A stretch of DNA of 64,000 bases from Vicia villosa (lineage: Eukaryota > Streptophyta > Magnoliopsida > Fabales > Fabaceae), in NCBI RefSeq assembly GCF_029867415.1, contig NC_081185.1, positions 72,265,553-72,329,552 on the forward strand, in the 5' to 3' direction. Shown in pieces: positions 1 through 10,546 of this stretch (the stretch's first letter is position 1; each line of letters opens with the position of its first letter). The notes under the pieces are model-generated. The model had not been told where the DNA came from. It was given only the letters and a program-made list of their open reading frames with translations, and ran no database searches. The position numbers and the translations under genes were made by a program.

Positions 1-338
1 CTTCATTGCTTGTTAATGAATACAGTTGCTGTAAATTTCTTATGTTTCTGAGTTGTGCATATCGTTTCTAGTCATTTGTATGGAGCAAATGAAATATCAA
101 GCTTGCTCCACTATGCTCTCACTGTCCTTGCTAACTCTATAAGTCCTGTTAGTTACTACTGGATTATGTTGTCTTGAAGGCTGTAGAGTTTTGAATTCTA
201 CTTTTAGTTTTGCCATTTTATCCTTGTTTTTTTTTATCTGGTTTTTGGAATTGTTGTGTACAATCTTCTGATTTGTCTTGATTGCTCTAAATATTTTTAT
301 TCTTTATTTCATTCCAATTCCTTTTGTCGGTTTTTCAG
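1..338 (+). other. Presumed intron of the G3BP-like gene (upstream exons outside window)
   Basis: The stretch is T-rich and has no open frame of substance. It ends in a polypyrimidine tract and AG at 331-338, directly before an exon that encodes the end of an RRM domain. I read it as the 3' part of an intron. The exons for the NTF2 domain and most of the RRM must lie upstream of base 1. Confidence 0.7.
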
Positions 339-1685
339 GCTTCACCAATTCTGATCAATGGCCGTCAGGTTACTGTCGAGGAGAAAAGATCAACTAATCG
401 AGGCAAGTGCTTTTTAGTGTTGGTTCAGTTCACGTCAAGGTTCAAAATTTATGTTTCTGCACATAATAGCTATGAAATTTGTGGGGTTTGTGTATGTATA
501 ACCTGTTATGTGTTTGGATCCCATGATTTGTGAAGAGATTTCTCTCGTATTGAACTATATTCAAGCATTAATTGAAATCTTAAATGAATTAGACCATGTT
601 TCATGATTGTAGGGTAACCTTCAAAGACATTATGGGAATGATAACTTTAATGAAACATGTTTAACGCTTGGTTATGTCATGTTATGCATTTGTTAACCTT
701 TTGCTCAATGACTAGCTATTAATTTGAAGTATGGAAGATAGTGATTTCGCTGCTTTTAGATGGTTATTCATATTATCTCTAAATTAGTTTTTCAAATTCT
801 CGCGCGCAATAGCAGGTGTGTTGAAAAAAAGATACAAATGTCTAGTAATGATTAGTTGTTTATCTTTTGCATATAGCTTAGAACTCAGTTACCAAAAAAG
901 CATATTGCAACATGATATTTGTTTATTACAAGTTTCTGTTGTCCTACTAAGTTGCGACAATTTTATTAATTTATTTTTTTAATTTTTCTGGGTTCTTCAT
1001 TGGTTGCGTGGCCCTGTAATAAACTCGATTTAACTATCATCGTACACTTGTACTCTCAGCATTTACTTATTTTAACATAATGTATTACTATGTTACCTTT
1101 TTTTTTAAATTTTTTAAGGACTTCACTATTATTATTTACTTTGCATTTACTTCCAAGAAAGATATCATTTGGGTCCTGTATTGCATGTAGTGAGCTGTTT
1201 GCATTCTCTGTTCAGGTTTTAAGGGACGATTCTTGTCTGGAAGGGCACCTGGATTCAGGGTTGAGGGAGCAAGAGGACGAGGAAACTATGGAAATAGCCG
1301 AAGTTTTGGTCGTGGAGACATCAACGGCCGTGGAGACTTCAACGGCCATGGAGACTACAACGGTCGTGGAGACAATGGGCGTGGAGACTACAACGGCCAT
1401 GGAGACTACAATGGGCGTGGAGACTACAACGGGCGTGGAGACTTCAACGGACGCGGAGACTACAACGGGCGTGGAGACTTCAACGGACGTGGAGACTTTA
1501 ACGGAAGAGGCGAATATGGATATAGGAATGGTAATCGAGGAGGACTTTCAAACCGTGGAGGTGATGGGTATCAGAGAAACGATCATATGGGAACCAATGG
1601 TGGCCGCATTAATCGTACTGGCGGGTCTTCTGTTAATTCGGCACCCAAACCTACTGCTGCTAATCGTGTTCCTGCCTCTGCTTGA
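339..1685 (+). CDS. NTF2/RRM domain (G3BP-like) RNA-binding protein, 3' end, two exons (339-402, 1216-1685)
   Basis: This is the C-terminal part of a plant G3BP-like protein, a family with an N-terminal NTF2-like domain, a central RRM and a Gly/Arg-rich tail, linked to stress granules and RNA binding. Exon 339-402 encodes ASPILINGRQVTVEEKRS, the last beta strand of the RRM with the basic linker typical of the family. Exon 1216-1685 continues in frame across a phase-1 intron and encodes an RGG/RGD-rich tail of about 156 residues ending at TGA 1683-1685. The tail holds twelve hexapeptide units of the form N-G-R/H-G-D-Y/F, then a GNRGG-type segment and a Ser/Ala-rich end. The intervening intron starts with GC, not GT. 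The gene is truncated by the window at its 5' side; what is visible shows no break. The family call rests on the RRM end plus the tail composition and is inference from memory of relatives. Confidence 0.8.
403..1215 (+). other. GC-AG intron of the G3BP-like gene
   Basis: The donor reads GAG|GCAAGT at 400-408 and the acceptor TTCTCTGTTCAG ends at 1215. Joining 402 to 1216 gives an open phase-1 junction (Gly codon G|GT). The nearest GT donor, four bases on (407), would create a stop two codons into the next exon. AG|GCAAGT is the usual extended consensus of plant GC donors. Confidence 0.8.
1305..1517 (+). repeat. In-frame 18-bp coding minisatellite (12 RGD-type hexapeptide units)
   Basis: Twelve units encode FGRGDI, NGRGDF, NGHGDY, NGRGD, NGRGDY and so on to NGRGEY. 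Eleven units are 18 bp. The fourth has lost one codon (15 bp), so the frame is kept. The unit bases are close to identical, which suggests recent expansion or homogenisation within the disordered tail. Confidence 0.9.
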
Positions 1686-2465
1686 GGAAGCTATGCATCT
1701 AAGAGTCTGACTGGTTGATAGTTTATTACATTTGCAGTAACTGAAGCAATTGGAATTAGAAAGAATTAAATAGCAAACCTTTTTTAGATGAGTGAAGTTT
1801 ACAAAATCCCTATTTAGGTAAATTTTCTGATATTGGTGGTCTTGGGAAAAGGTAGTTTTCAGTTTCTATTCATTATACAATGAATCTAACGGTAGTTTTT
1901 GTGCTTCCCCAGTTTTTATGAAAATATATATATTTGGGGTATCATTTTTTGATATAATCTGGTATTTGGTAGTTATGGCTTGAGATGTTTGCTACCATGA
2001 CTTTCTAGTGATATTGTAAGATTCTAGTTAGTGTTTCACCTGATATTTCTTTTTCTGTCATTCAGACTCAACTTGTATTTTCAACACAAGTTCAGTAACG
2101 CTAACTGCACTTCAAGGAACTGTATCATCCTTCTAAAACTGAGCTTTACTTCTCACTTGCTTGATTTCAAAGCAGCCTATTGGTTGAAATTTACTCTTTA
2201 AAACTGACTATTGATTGAATATTTAAAAGTTAAGTAGTGGAATATTAAGGTTCAAATCTACGACCATGCATTTAATATTCCTATATAGCTAATAGCGTTT
2301 TAAATCACTTTTATATAACAGGGCAAATAAAGAAAATTATATCAAATGTAAGTTTAAATAACATGTCTATTCAGCACGTTCCTGCTTTAAGGCTTTAAGG
2401 TTTGTTTTAATCCAATAGTGGCATTTAAGCAAACTTAGGTAAGTGTCAAGCTATCATCGATATGA
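1686..2465 (+). other. 3' UTR and downstream flank of the G3BP-like gene
   Basis: No gene is visible. The first few hundred bases are T-rich and are probably the 3' UTR. I could not place a polyadenylation site with confidence. From about 2200 the sequence is AT-rich intergenic DNA. Confidence 0.4.
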
Positions 2466-2581
2466 TCGATATGAGAATTCTCACCAATGTCAAAGAAGTT
2501 TGATAATTGACAATTCGCGTAGCCCGTCGATATGAGAATTCTCACCAATGTCAAAGAAGTTTGATAATTGACAATTCGCGT
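2466..2581. repeat. Tandem direct duplication, 55-bp copies at 61-bp period
   Basis: The block at 2466-2520 recurs base for base at 2527-2581, separated by the six bases AGCCCG. Each copy starts TCGATATGAGAATTC and ends CAATTCGCGT. An open frame crosses it on - but has no recognisable domain. Confidence 0.9.
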
Positions 2582-2962
2582 CACCGCTCTATCTTGTTTT
2601 CTTCCCTGTGCGGGTGAAAAGGCCTTTCTTTTCTTTGTAGCCCTGAAAAAGAAGGAGTTTAAATGGACCGTGAAATGCGAGGTGGATTTCTCAAGAATAA
2701 AAGCTCCCCTCACATCACTGCCTCTCCTCACTTGCCCAAAACCTTAAACGACCTATTTTCACGGAGACCTACTCGGGGTACAACTAGATTAAAATGGATC
2801 CCTTGAAGCACCCAAAATGTCATTGTATATATTTTGTCAAAAAATCAAAGAAAAACCAGTCAAAGATGAGCAAATTTGAGGAATAAAGGCCAAAGATTGA
2901 TGTAAAAATGACCAAGTATGAAGGATTAGGGACTTCTAAAGTTACAACATCTTACTACTACT
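2582..2962. other. Unassigned stretch before the copia element
   Basis: Nothing is recognised here. There is no 5' LTR, primer-binding site or gag for the copia remnant that follows, so the element's 5' half appears to have been deleted. Confidence 0.5.
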
Positions 2963-5382
2963 TCTAAAGCTCTTGAGCTACTTCATATGGACTTAATGAG
3001 ACCTATGCAGGTTGAAAGTCTTAGAGGAAAGAAGAATGCCTATGTGGTTGTTGATGACTTCTCAAGATTTACTTGCGTGAGTTTTATCAAAGCGAAGTCT
3101 GATGTCTTTGAAGTCCTCAAAGAATTGTGTCACCAGCTTCAAAGAGATAAAAGATGCAACATGGTTAGAATTAGAAGTGACCATGGGAAGGAATTTGAGA
3201 ACAACAAGTTTGAAGAATTCTTTTCTGCTGAAGGGATTAGTCATGAGTTTTCATCACCTATCACTCCTCAACAAGAATGTGCAACGGTCATGCTTCACGC
3301 TAAGAAACTCCCATACTACTTATGGGCTGAAGCTATGAATACTACATGTTATATCCACAATAGAGTGAATATTAGATCTGGAACTTAGGTTACACTCTAT
3401 AAACCGTGGAAAGGGAAAAAGCTAATTGTGAAGTATTTCCATGTTTTTGGAAGTAAATGCAACATTCTGGGTGATCGTGATCAGAGGAGGAAAATGGATC
3501 CTAAAAGCAATGAGGGAATTTATTTGGGATACTCTATGAACAATAAAGCATATAGAGTGTTCAACACAAGAACAAAGGTGATGATGGAGTCCATAAATGT
3601 GGTGGTTGATGACTCACCAAAGGAACTTGATGTCCTTGAAGATGTTGAAACATATTTTCCCATGGATAATACTGTTACATCTATTTTTGTGGATAATGTT
3701 GAAACATCCTCTCCTCTTAAGGATAATGGTGCTGACTCAAGTACAAACACAAGACCAAAGTACAGTGAGACAACTGATAAAGGCCCCTCTATCAGGATTC
3801 AGAAAGATCATCCAAAGGAACTTATCATAGAAGATCTAAATAAAGGAGTAACCACCAGGTCAAGAGAAGTTGTGTCGAATTCCTGTTTTGTTTTAAAAGT
3901 TAAACCAAAGAATGTCAAGGAAGCCCTGACTGATGAGTTCTAGATTAATACTATGCAAGAGGAACTTGAACAGTTCAGGAGGAATGAAGTTTGGGACTTA
4001 GTACCAAGACTTGAAGGAACTAATGTTATTGAGGCATTCGCTCCTGTAGCTCACATGGAATCTATCAAATTACTACTTGGAGTAGCATGTATTCTAAAGT
4101 TCAAGCCATTACAAATGGATGTTAAGAGTGCCTTCATAAATGGCTACCTGAATGAATAGGTGTATGTTGAACAACCAAAAGGATTTCATGATCCTGGCTT
4201 TCCAGATCATGTGTTTAAACTGAAGAAATCCTTGTATAGTCTGAAATAAGCTCCAAGAGCTTGGTATGAAAGGTTGGTTGAGTTTCTAGTCCATCATGGA
4301 TATAAAAATGGTGGAATAGATAAAACTCTTTTTGTCAAAGAAAAGGATGGAAAACTCATCGTAGCTCAGATCTATGTGGATGACATTATCTTTGGTGGAA
4401 TGTAGGATGATATGGTCAAACATTTTGTCAAGCAAATGCAGTCTGAGTTTGAGACGAGCTTGGTTGGTAAATTAACCTACTTCCTTGGGTTACAAATCAA
4501 GCAGATGGAAGACTCTATTTTTCTTTGCCAAGAAAAGTATGCAAATAATATTGTGAAGAAGTTTGGGATGGAGAATTCCACTCATAAGAGAACAACTACT
4601 CCTACACACTTGAAGCTATCCAAGGATGAAAAAAGGGTTAGTGTTGATCAAAGTCTGTCCATGAGCATGATTCTTCTCTACCTTACTGCAAGCAGACCAT
4701 ATATTACTTTTGTTGTTGGAGTATATGCTAGGCATCAAGCTGAACCTAAAATAAGCCTTCTCAATCAAGTCAAAATAATTCTGAAATATGTGAATGGTAC
4801 ATGTGACTATGGGATATTGTATTCACATGACCCAAACTCTAAGCTATTGGGTCATTGTGATGCTGATTGGGCTGGAAGTGCTGATGATAGGAGGAGTAAT
4901 TCTGGTGCATGTTTCTTTCTTGGAAACAACTTGATTTCATGGTTCAATAAGAAATAAAATTATGTGTCTTTTTCCACAGCTGAAGCCAAATATATTGCAG
5001 CATATAACAGTTATTCTCAACTTGTGTGGATGAAGCAAATTCTGTCTGAATATAATGTCACACAAGATGTCATGACATTATTCTGTGACAATTTAAGTGC
5101 TATAGATATTTCCAAAAATCCTTTTCAAATATTAGGACCAAGCACATTGACATCAGACATCATTTCATTAGAGACCTTTTGGAAGACAAAGTCATCACTC
5201 TCGAGCCTGTGAAAATAGAAAATCAGCTTGCTCATATTTTTACAAAGGCTTTGGATGCAATTCAGTTTGAACAATTAAGAAGCAAACTGGACATCTGTGT
5301 GGGATGTAGTCAAGTACTAAAGAGAAAGAAGGAAGATCAGACCACTATCTCTCTCCCAATGAGACTAGTGGAACTTCAGTAA
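2963..5382 (+). pseudogene. copia pol pseudogene (integrase, reverse transcriptase, RNase H)
   Basis: Integrase core occupies 2963-3388 (VVDDFSRFT, RSDHGKEF, then the AEAMNTTCYIHNRV block). Reverse transcriptase runs from about 3950 to 4700 (FAPVAHMESI, LQMDVKSAF, YVDDIIFGG at about 4375-4401). RNase H covers about 4830-5260 (CDADWAGS, STAEAKYIAA). Relative to the family, a block of roughly a dozen codons is missing in integrase at about 3276-3282, and another after GTNVI at about 4032, which removes the start of reverse transcriptase. In-frame stops lie at 3386, 3941, 4157, 4246, 4403 and 4955. It cannot make a working polyprotein. The break list is read directly; the lengths of the missing blocks are estimated from knowledge of the family. 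Confidence 0.85.
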
Positions 5383-5939
5383 GGATTCAAATATTCAGTT
5401 ACCATCAAAGGTATCAGTTTGATCAAAGAATTTTAGTACAACTTGCTGGTGTTGGCCCAGGTTTTGTTTAGCATTTTAACTATATGCTAATGTTTGTGTG
5501 TGTTTTTTGGTTGGTTACTTACAAACCTTGATTTTTCCTATTATGGGTAAAAGGGGGGAGTAGTATTGTGTGTGATTTTACACTAACCACACTGACTTGA
5601 GGGGGAGAAATTTATTTTTCTCTGATGTGTTGCTGACGAGCTGCTGCCGTTGAAGGGGCCTTTACAGGTTGAAGAAGAGATGGATTAGCATATGTTCAAA
5701 TATGTCATACACATTGTTTTGGCATCATACTGATTGATTAAGAAAGTGCATCTCTCAACTACTGTGTGCAGATTCCACTGACTACTAACATGTGCTATGT
5801 GTTTGTATTTTGTGCTGCATCTCTGATTGTGGAATTGCTGTGTAGTTCCTACAGGACTGAGAATTATTTATGTGTTTTATTTATTTTCAGAGACTGGGTT
5901 GTTAAGTTGTTTTAGCCAAAATAAGCCAAAGGGGGAAAT

Positions 5940-6895
5940 TGTTAATTCTATGTGTTATGATTGACATTATGTTTGGTAAAATTAACTTATGGGAACATGT
6001 TGAACAAAGATGTTCTATTCACTTCAACTAAAGAAGACATGTCGAGAAAGATGTCCTATGCATATTTCATTCAACATCGCATCTGTTATGATTACAGCTG
6101 GATCTGTTGAAGTAGGTTTATGTACAGGTGTATAATATTTTGGAATATTATGCAATCCTATGTGGCGCTTGATTTAAGGGATAAGAGATTGTCTTTGTTT
6201 CAAGATATTTGATTAGTTACTAAATATGGAGAATATTTAGGAATCTAATGATTGGATCCCTATCTTTATGGAGAAGATTTTGAAAGATTTTCTGGAGTGC
6301 CCTATAACAATTTGAAGCCCAAATCCATACCAGAAGATTGTTATAAATAGCAAGCATCAAAACTATTATTTTGTGTGAACTTACATTGTAATTTGTGTTA
6401 GGGTTTGTGCAGTCTTGTTTATTGTGAACCTCTATAGTATCATTTTGATAGAAGAGTTTGATGTTTCCATCAAGTTGTAAATTCTGTGTTCATTCATAAG
6501 CTTTTAAGCATTGAATGACCGTGTTTTGGAAGTGTATCTTATAATATTTGTAATTGATCATCACGATTGTGATTGAGGGGGATTGAAGAGTGTCTCATAC
6601 CTAGGTGAGTCTTAGGTAGAAGTTAGCACGGGTAGTGATTAAGTGAGAAGTCAGTAAACCAGAGGTTGTTTACGTGTGAACCAGAGGTTGTTTGCATAGT
6701 ACTTTGAATTGGTACTATCATAGTGGACTTATATATGTCTTGGTAGCCCTCATAGTAGGTATTGTTGATACCGAACTAAGTGAACAATTATCGTGTTCTT
6801 TAAAGTTTCTGCACTGCACTTTTATATACCTTGTCATTTTGTGTTGTTTAAAGATCATTGTCTCAACATCTCTTAGGACATCTGAGATCTAAACA
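5940..6895 (+). mobile_element. 3' LTR of the SIRE/Maximus-type copia element
   Basis: The start is set by the purine tract followed by TG. The 3' end is less certain; I placed it at a CA at 6894-6895. The LTR carries a TATA box at 6342-6349 and T-rich transcribed sequence after it. There is no second LTR in the window to confirm the ends. Confidence 0.6.
6342..6349 (+). promoter_or_regulatory. Probable LTR TATA box
   Basis: The sequence TATAAATAG lies about 400 bp into the 3' LTR, where a copia LTR promoter is expected. This is a motif match only. Confidence 0.4.
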
Positions 6896-7189
6896 CCAGA
6901 ATTTCATGAACAAAACAAAAGAATGTTTAAACTGCACGTAATTATCATGATGCACTTAATTATTTTTTAAAGAACAACAAACACTCATAAAACAACTTAG
7001 AAATGAAAGAATGAAAAGAGGCATGTAAGACATAAACAAATAAACATATAGAACAAAATAACAAATAACAAGGACATAAGAGTTGTAGGGTCATACCAAT
7101 GGGGTTAGTTTAAATGTTACTTGCTACAAGGACATGTTAGTTTACAACATAATACAAATAACAAATGAAAATGAAATAGGAGTCTAAAT

Positions 7190-8400
7190 CTATTTAAAAC
7201 ATGAAGAATCAAGATTCCCAAGTCCCTATGTATCTTGTGAAAAGATTCTATGAATAACGGTTTTGTAAAAATATTAGCCTACTTATTTTTTATATCCACA
7301 TATTAAAAAATATCATCACTCTATTCAACTTAATCCCTCATGAAGTGGTGCCGAATTTCTATATATTTAATACGTGAATGTAGCACATAATTCTTAGTAT
7401 GAGTTATTGTGCTAGTGTTATCTCATTTGATTGAAATACATCTAAGTATTAAATTGTAATCCTATAATTATTAGTTTAACCATAAGACTTGTGCACAACA
7501 ATAACCGACTGCTACATATTCAGCCTTAGGGGTTGAAAGAGCAACACTATGATGCTTCTTATTGTGCCAAGAAACTAAACAATTTTCAAACAAATGACAA
7601 GTAACAATAGTATATTTCCTATCCAATTTACTACCAACAAAATCAAGAAAAAACTACTAAGATACATTCGCTATCTTTGGTAAACCAAAGATCGTGATAC
7701 GAGGTTCCGTTAAGATACCTCAAAATTCTTTTTATAATCTTAAAATGGATTTTTCTAGGTGATGCTTGAAATCGAGCCCACACACACAAAATAATGATAA
7801 TATTTGGCCTACTCGCTCTATTATACGCCTTACTTGGTAATGTTGATCTTTACACCTAGTTCATCTTTATCTACCAACACATTTGATGTCATGGGAGTTG
7901 AGATGCTCTTCAAATATTTCATATCAAATTTCTTTAGAAGCTCTAAGAAATAATTTATTTGTCTGATGAATGTTCAGACTTCGGTTTTATTTATATACAA
8001 TCCTAAGAAGTAGGTAAGCTCTCCCATTAGAGACATTTCAAACTCTCCCTGCATCAAACTCACAAATTCCTTACAAAGATATTCCTCAGTAGATCCAAAT
8101 ATAATATTTTCAATGTAATTTTGAACTAATAGAATATGCTTTGATTTACGTCTAATATTCAAAGTAGTATCCACTATACCATGATCAAATCTTTGTTTTA
8201 TCAAAAACCCACTAAGGCGCTCATACCATGCTCCAGGAGCTTATTTAAGACCATGGAAAACTCATTTAAGTTTTAAAACATAATCAGGACTTTCACGGTC
8301 CTCAAAATCAAGAGGTTGAGAGACATAGACTTCTTCATTTATAAAATAGTTAAGATATTTTAATTTAACATCCATCTAATTGAAATAACGAACTCTGTGA
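7190..8400 (-). pseudogene. Second copia pol fragment (RNase H and reverse transcriptase), reverse strand
   Basis: Read on -, the stretch from about 8400 down to 7480 encodes a copia reverse transcriptase end and RNase H start. The best open piece (8204-7974) contains FVSLMQGEFEMSLMGELTYF, a block conserved in SIRE-like elements. Around 7500-7560 the reverse strand reads as the STPKAEYVA block of RNase H, and 7200-7270 as the end of RNase H. Stops and frame changes are frequent. It faces the copia remnant at 2963-6895 and is a separate, older insertion. Confidence 0.7.
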
Positions 8401-8980
8401 TTCAAGTCATGTAAATGTATGATTCAAATCAAGCTCACATTATCAAATCTAAGGATAAATTGTCTCAATTTGATACAAATCAAGCAAATGCGATTCAAAC
8501 CATGGATATTGTGATTCGAATCATGGTTATATAAAACTTTTCCTAAATTTCGCGTTGCTCTGATTCGAGTCTTAGAAGTGTGTGATTCGAATCACACTTT
8601 CGAAATCTTAATTTATGCAAAATCAAGTGTTTTGAGATTATAACATTGCCATGACTTGAACTATTTTTAGATATATAAATCTGAAATTAATATATAAATA
8701 TTAGTTGTTCAACTTAATATACAATGTAATCTAGTTAGTGTAGTGGGAAAAAAACTTGTTTTTTTACTCAAATTGGAACATGACTTCCAAATTGTTGGGG
8801 ATGACCCTACCGAAACATATTGCAAACACTATAACCAAACAATTTAATCTATGTCTGCTTAAAACCAAATTTAAATTTTATTCCTAAAGTATACAATCAA
8901 AAGGAGACTCAATAACGATATAAACAAATTCAAAAGTTAAAAAACAAGCAATCAAAACATTAATTCAAAAGTACAAGCAA
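8401..8980. repeat. AT-rich DNA with repeated GATTCGAATC palindromes
   Basis: Several copies or near copies of TGATTCGAATCA occur between about 8398 and 8600. One, TGTGATTCGAATCACA at 8581-8596, is a perfect 16-bp palindrome. No coding signal is seen. This may be LTR debris of the neighbouring copia fragment. Confidence 0.4.
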
Positions 8981-8984
8981 TAAA

Positions 8985-9910
8985 ACTTCATAAGATACTA
9001 TTTTCCTCTCATACAAATGTAATATTTAAACAACAATAAAACTTTATGAGATACTATTTTCCTCTCATACAAGTGTAATTCAGAAGTATAAAAATACAAC
9101 TTCATAAGATACTATTTTCCTCTCATACAAATGTAATATTTAAACAACAATAAAACTTTATGAGATACTATTTTCCTCTCATACAAGTGTAATTCAAAAG
9201 TATAAAAATACAACTCCATAAGATACTACTTTCCTCTCATACAAGTGTAATATTTAAACGGCAATACAACTTTATAAGATACTATTTTCCTCTCATACAA
9301 GTGTAATTCAGAAGTATAAAAATACAGCTTCATAAGATACTATTTTCCTCTCATACAAGTGTAATATTTAAACGGCAATACAACTTCATAAGATACTACT
9401 TTCCTTCCATACAAGTGTAATTCCGAAGTATAGCCAATACAACTTCATAAGATACTATTTTCCTCTCATACAATTGTAATATTTAATCGACAATACAATT
9501 TCATAAGATACTATTTTTCTCTCATACAAGTGTAATTCAAAAGTACATCAATACAACTTCATAAGATACTATTTTCCTCATAGAAATATAATTAAAAAAT
9601 ACAGAAAATACAACTTCATAAGATACTATTTTCCTCTCGTACAAGTGTAATATTTAAACGACAATACAAATTCATAAGATACTATTTTTCTCTCATACAA
9701 GTGTAATTTAGAAGTACATGCAATACAATTTCATAAGATACTATAAATACAAGTGTAAATACAACTTCATAAGATACTATTTTTCTCTCAAAAAGCACAG
9801 GCAATTCAATTTCATAAGATGCTATTGTCTCTCATAAAAGTGTATGTAATATTTAAATCGCAATACAGCTTCATAAAAAACTGTTTTTTTCCATACAATT
9901 GTAATATTTA
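8985..9910. repeat. Tandem satellite, monomer about 58-60 bp, two alternating forms
   Basis: About fifteen monomers share the core TTCATAAGATACTATTTTCC and the segment CTCATACAAGTGTAAT. They then carry one of two tails: form A (ATTTAAACGACAATACAA-like) or form B (TCAGAAGTATAAAAATACA-like). The two tails alternate through much of the array, giving a dimer of about 118 bp. Monomers decay toward the 3' end, with shortened units after 9730. Confidence 0.85.
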
Positions 9911-10546
9911 AACTGCAAGTTTAATATATAAACTGCAGTTGATTCTTAAGAAAATATTTAATTGATTTGATTTTAATAATAATGTGTTTTTTTTTTTCAA
10001 TTAGTTATTTTTATATTAATTAAATAAGTTAATTAAATGCAATTAAATTTTCTAGTGGTAGTGAGTTCATTAGTCATTACAATGAGTATAACTATCCATG
10101 CTGAGCTGAATTAGTCAACAATCTCTTCTACTATCCAAAACAAATAAATTATCTGCTTTCTTACCACACACACTCAATTCAACATAATATAAAATAATTT
10201 GTTATAATGCACTATAAGCTTCTCTACCTAAAAACCTTAATTAAGAGAGAAAGAAACAGCTGAAGCCAACTTTGGAAGGTACAAAACAACTTCAAATTAA
10301 GTAAGTAATGTAACATCAATGACAACTTCAACATAACAATTATTGCTTACACATTATGATATCAATAAATAAGAGGAAGACATGTTCTAATTACTATACT
10401 AAAGTATTTTACAATTAGAGAAACAATTTTCTTGCAAAACTAGAAACTCAGCTAAATGTATAGGCAATATATATAACCATAAAATAACAGCTGCGGCGAG
10501 TACATGACACGTCATCACCATCAAGTGCGAAGAAACTTGACCATTT
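9911..10546. other. AT-rich intergenic DNA and 3' flank of the GAUT8-like gene
   Basis: No open frame or repeat is recognised. The 3' UTR of the - strand gene should lie in the right part (about 10300-10546), but no clear polyadenylation signal could be chosen. Confidence 0.4.

Larger units (their letters stand above)
2963..6895 (+). mobile_element. Decayed Ty1/copia retrotransposon (SIRE/Maximus type), 5' half missing
   Basis: The remnant holds integrase, reverse transcriptase and RNase H in the copia order, then a long untranslated stretch with several purine tracts, then a 3' LTR starting TGTTAATTC after the tract AAAGGGGGAAAT at 5928-5939. The long region between RNase H and the LTR with repeated GGGGGAG tracts, and the protein sequence, fit the SIRE/Maximus lineage. 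No 5' LTR or gag is present, and many stops and deletions interrupt pol, so it is dead. Confidence 0.85.

Noticed and set aside
407..412. GT donor CAA|GTGC for the G3BP-like intron
   Set aside because: Use of this donor gives AAG TTT TAA after splicing, a stop two codons into the next exon.
1090..1710. 206-aa + frame with METTT/VETST repeats and a 62-aa - frame over the same region
   Set aside because: Both are other frames of the 18-bp coding minisatellite; the repeat length keeps all frames open. Only the frame continuing from the RRM exon fits a known family.
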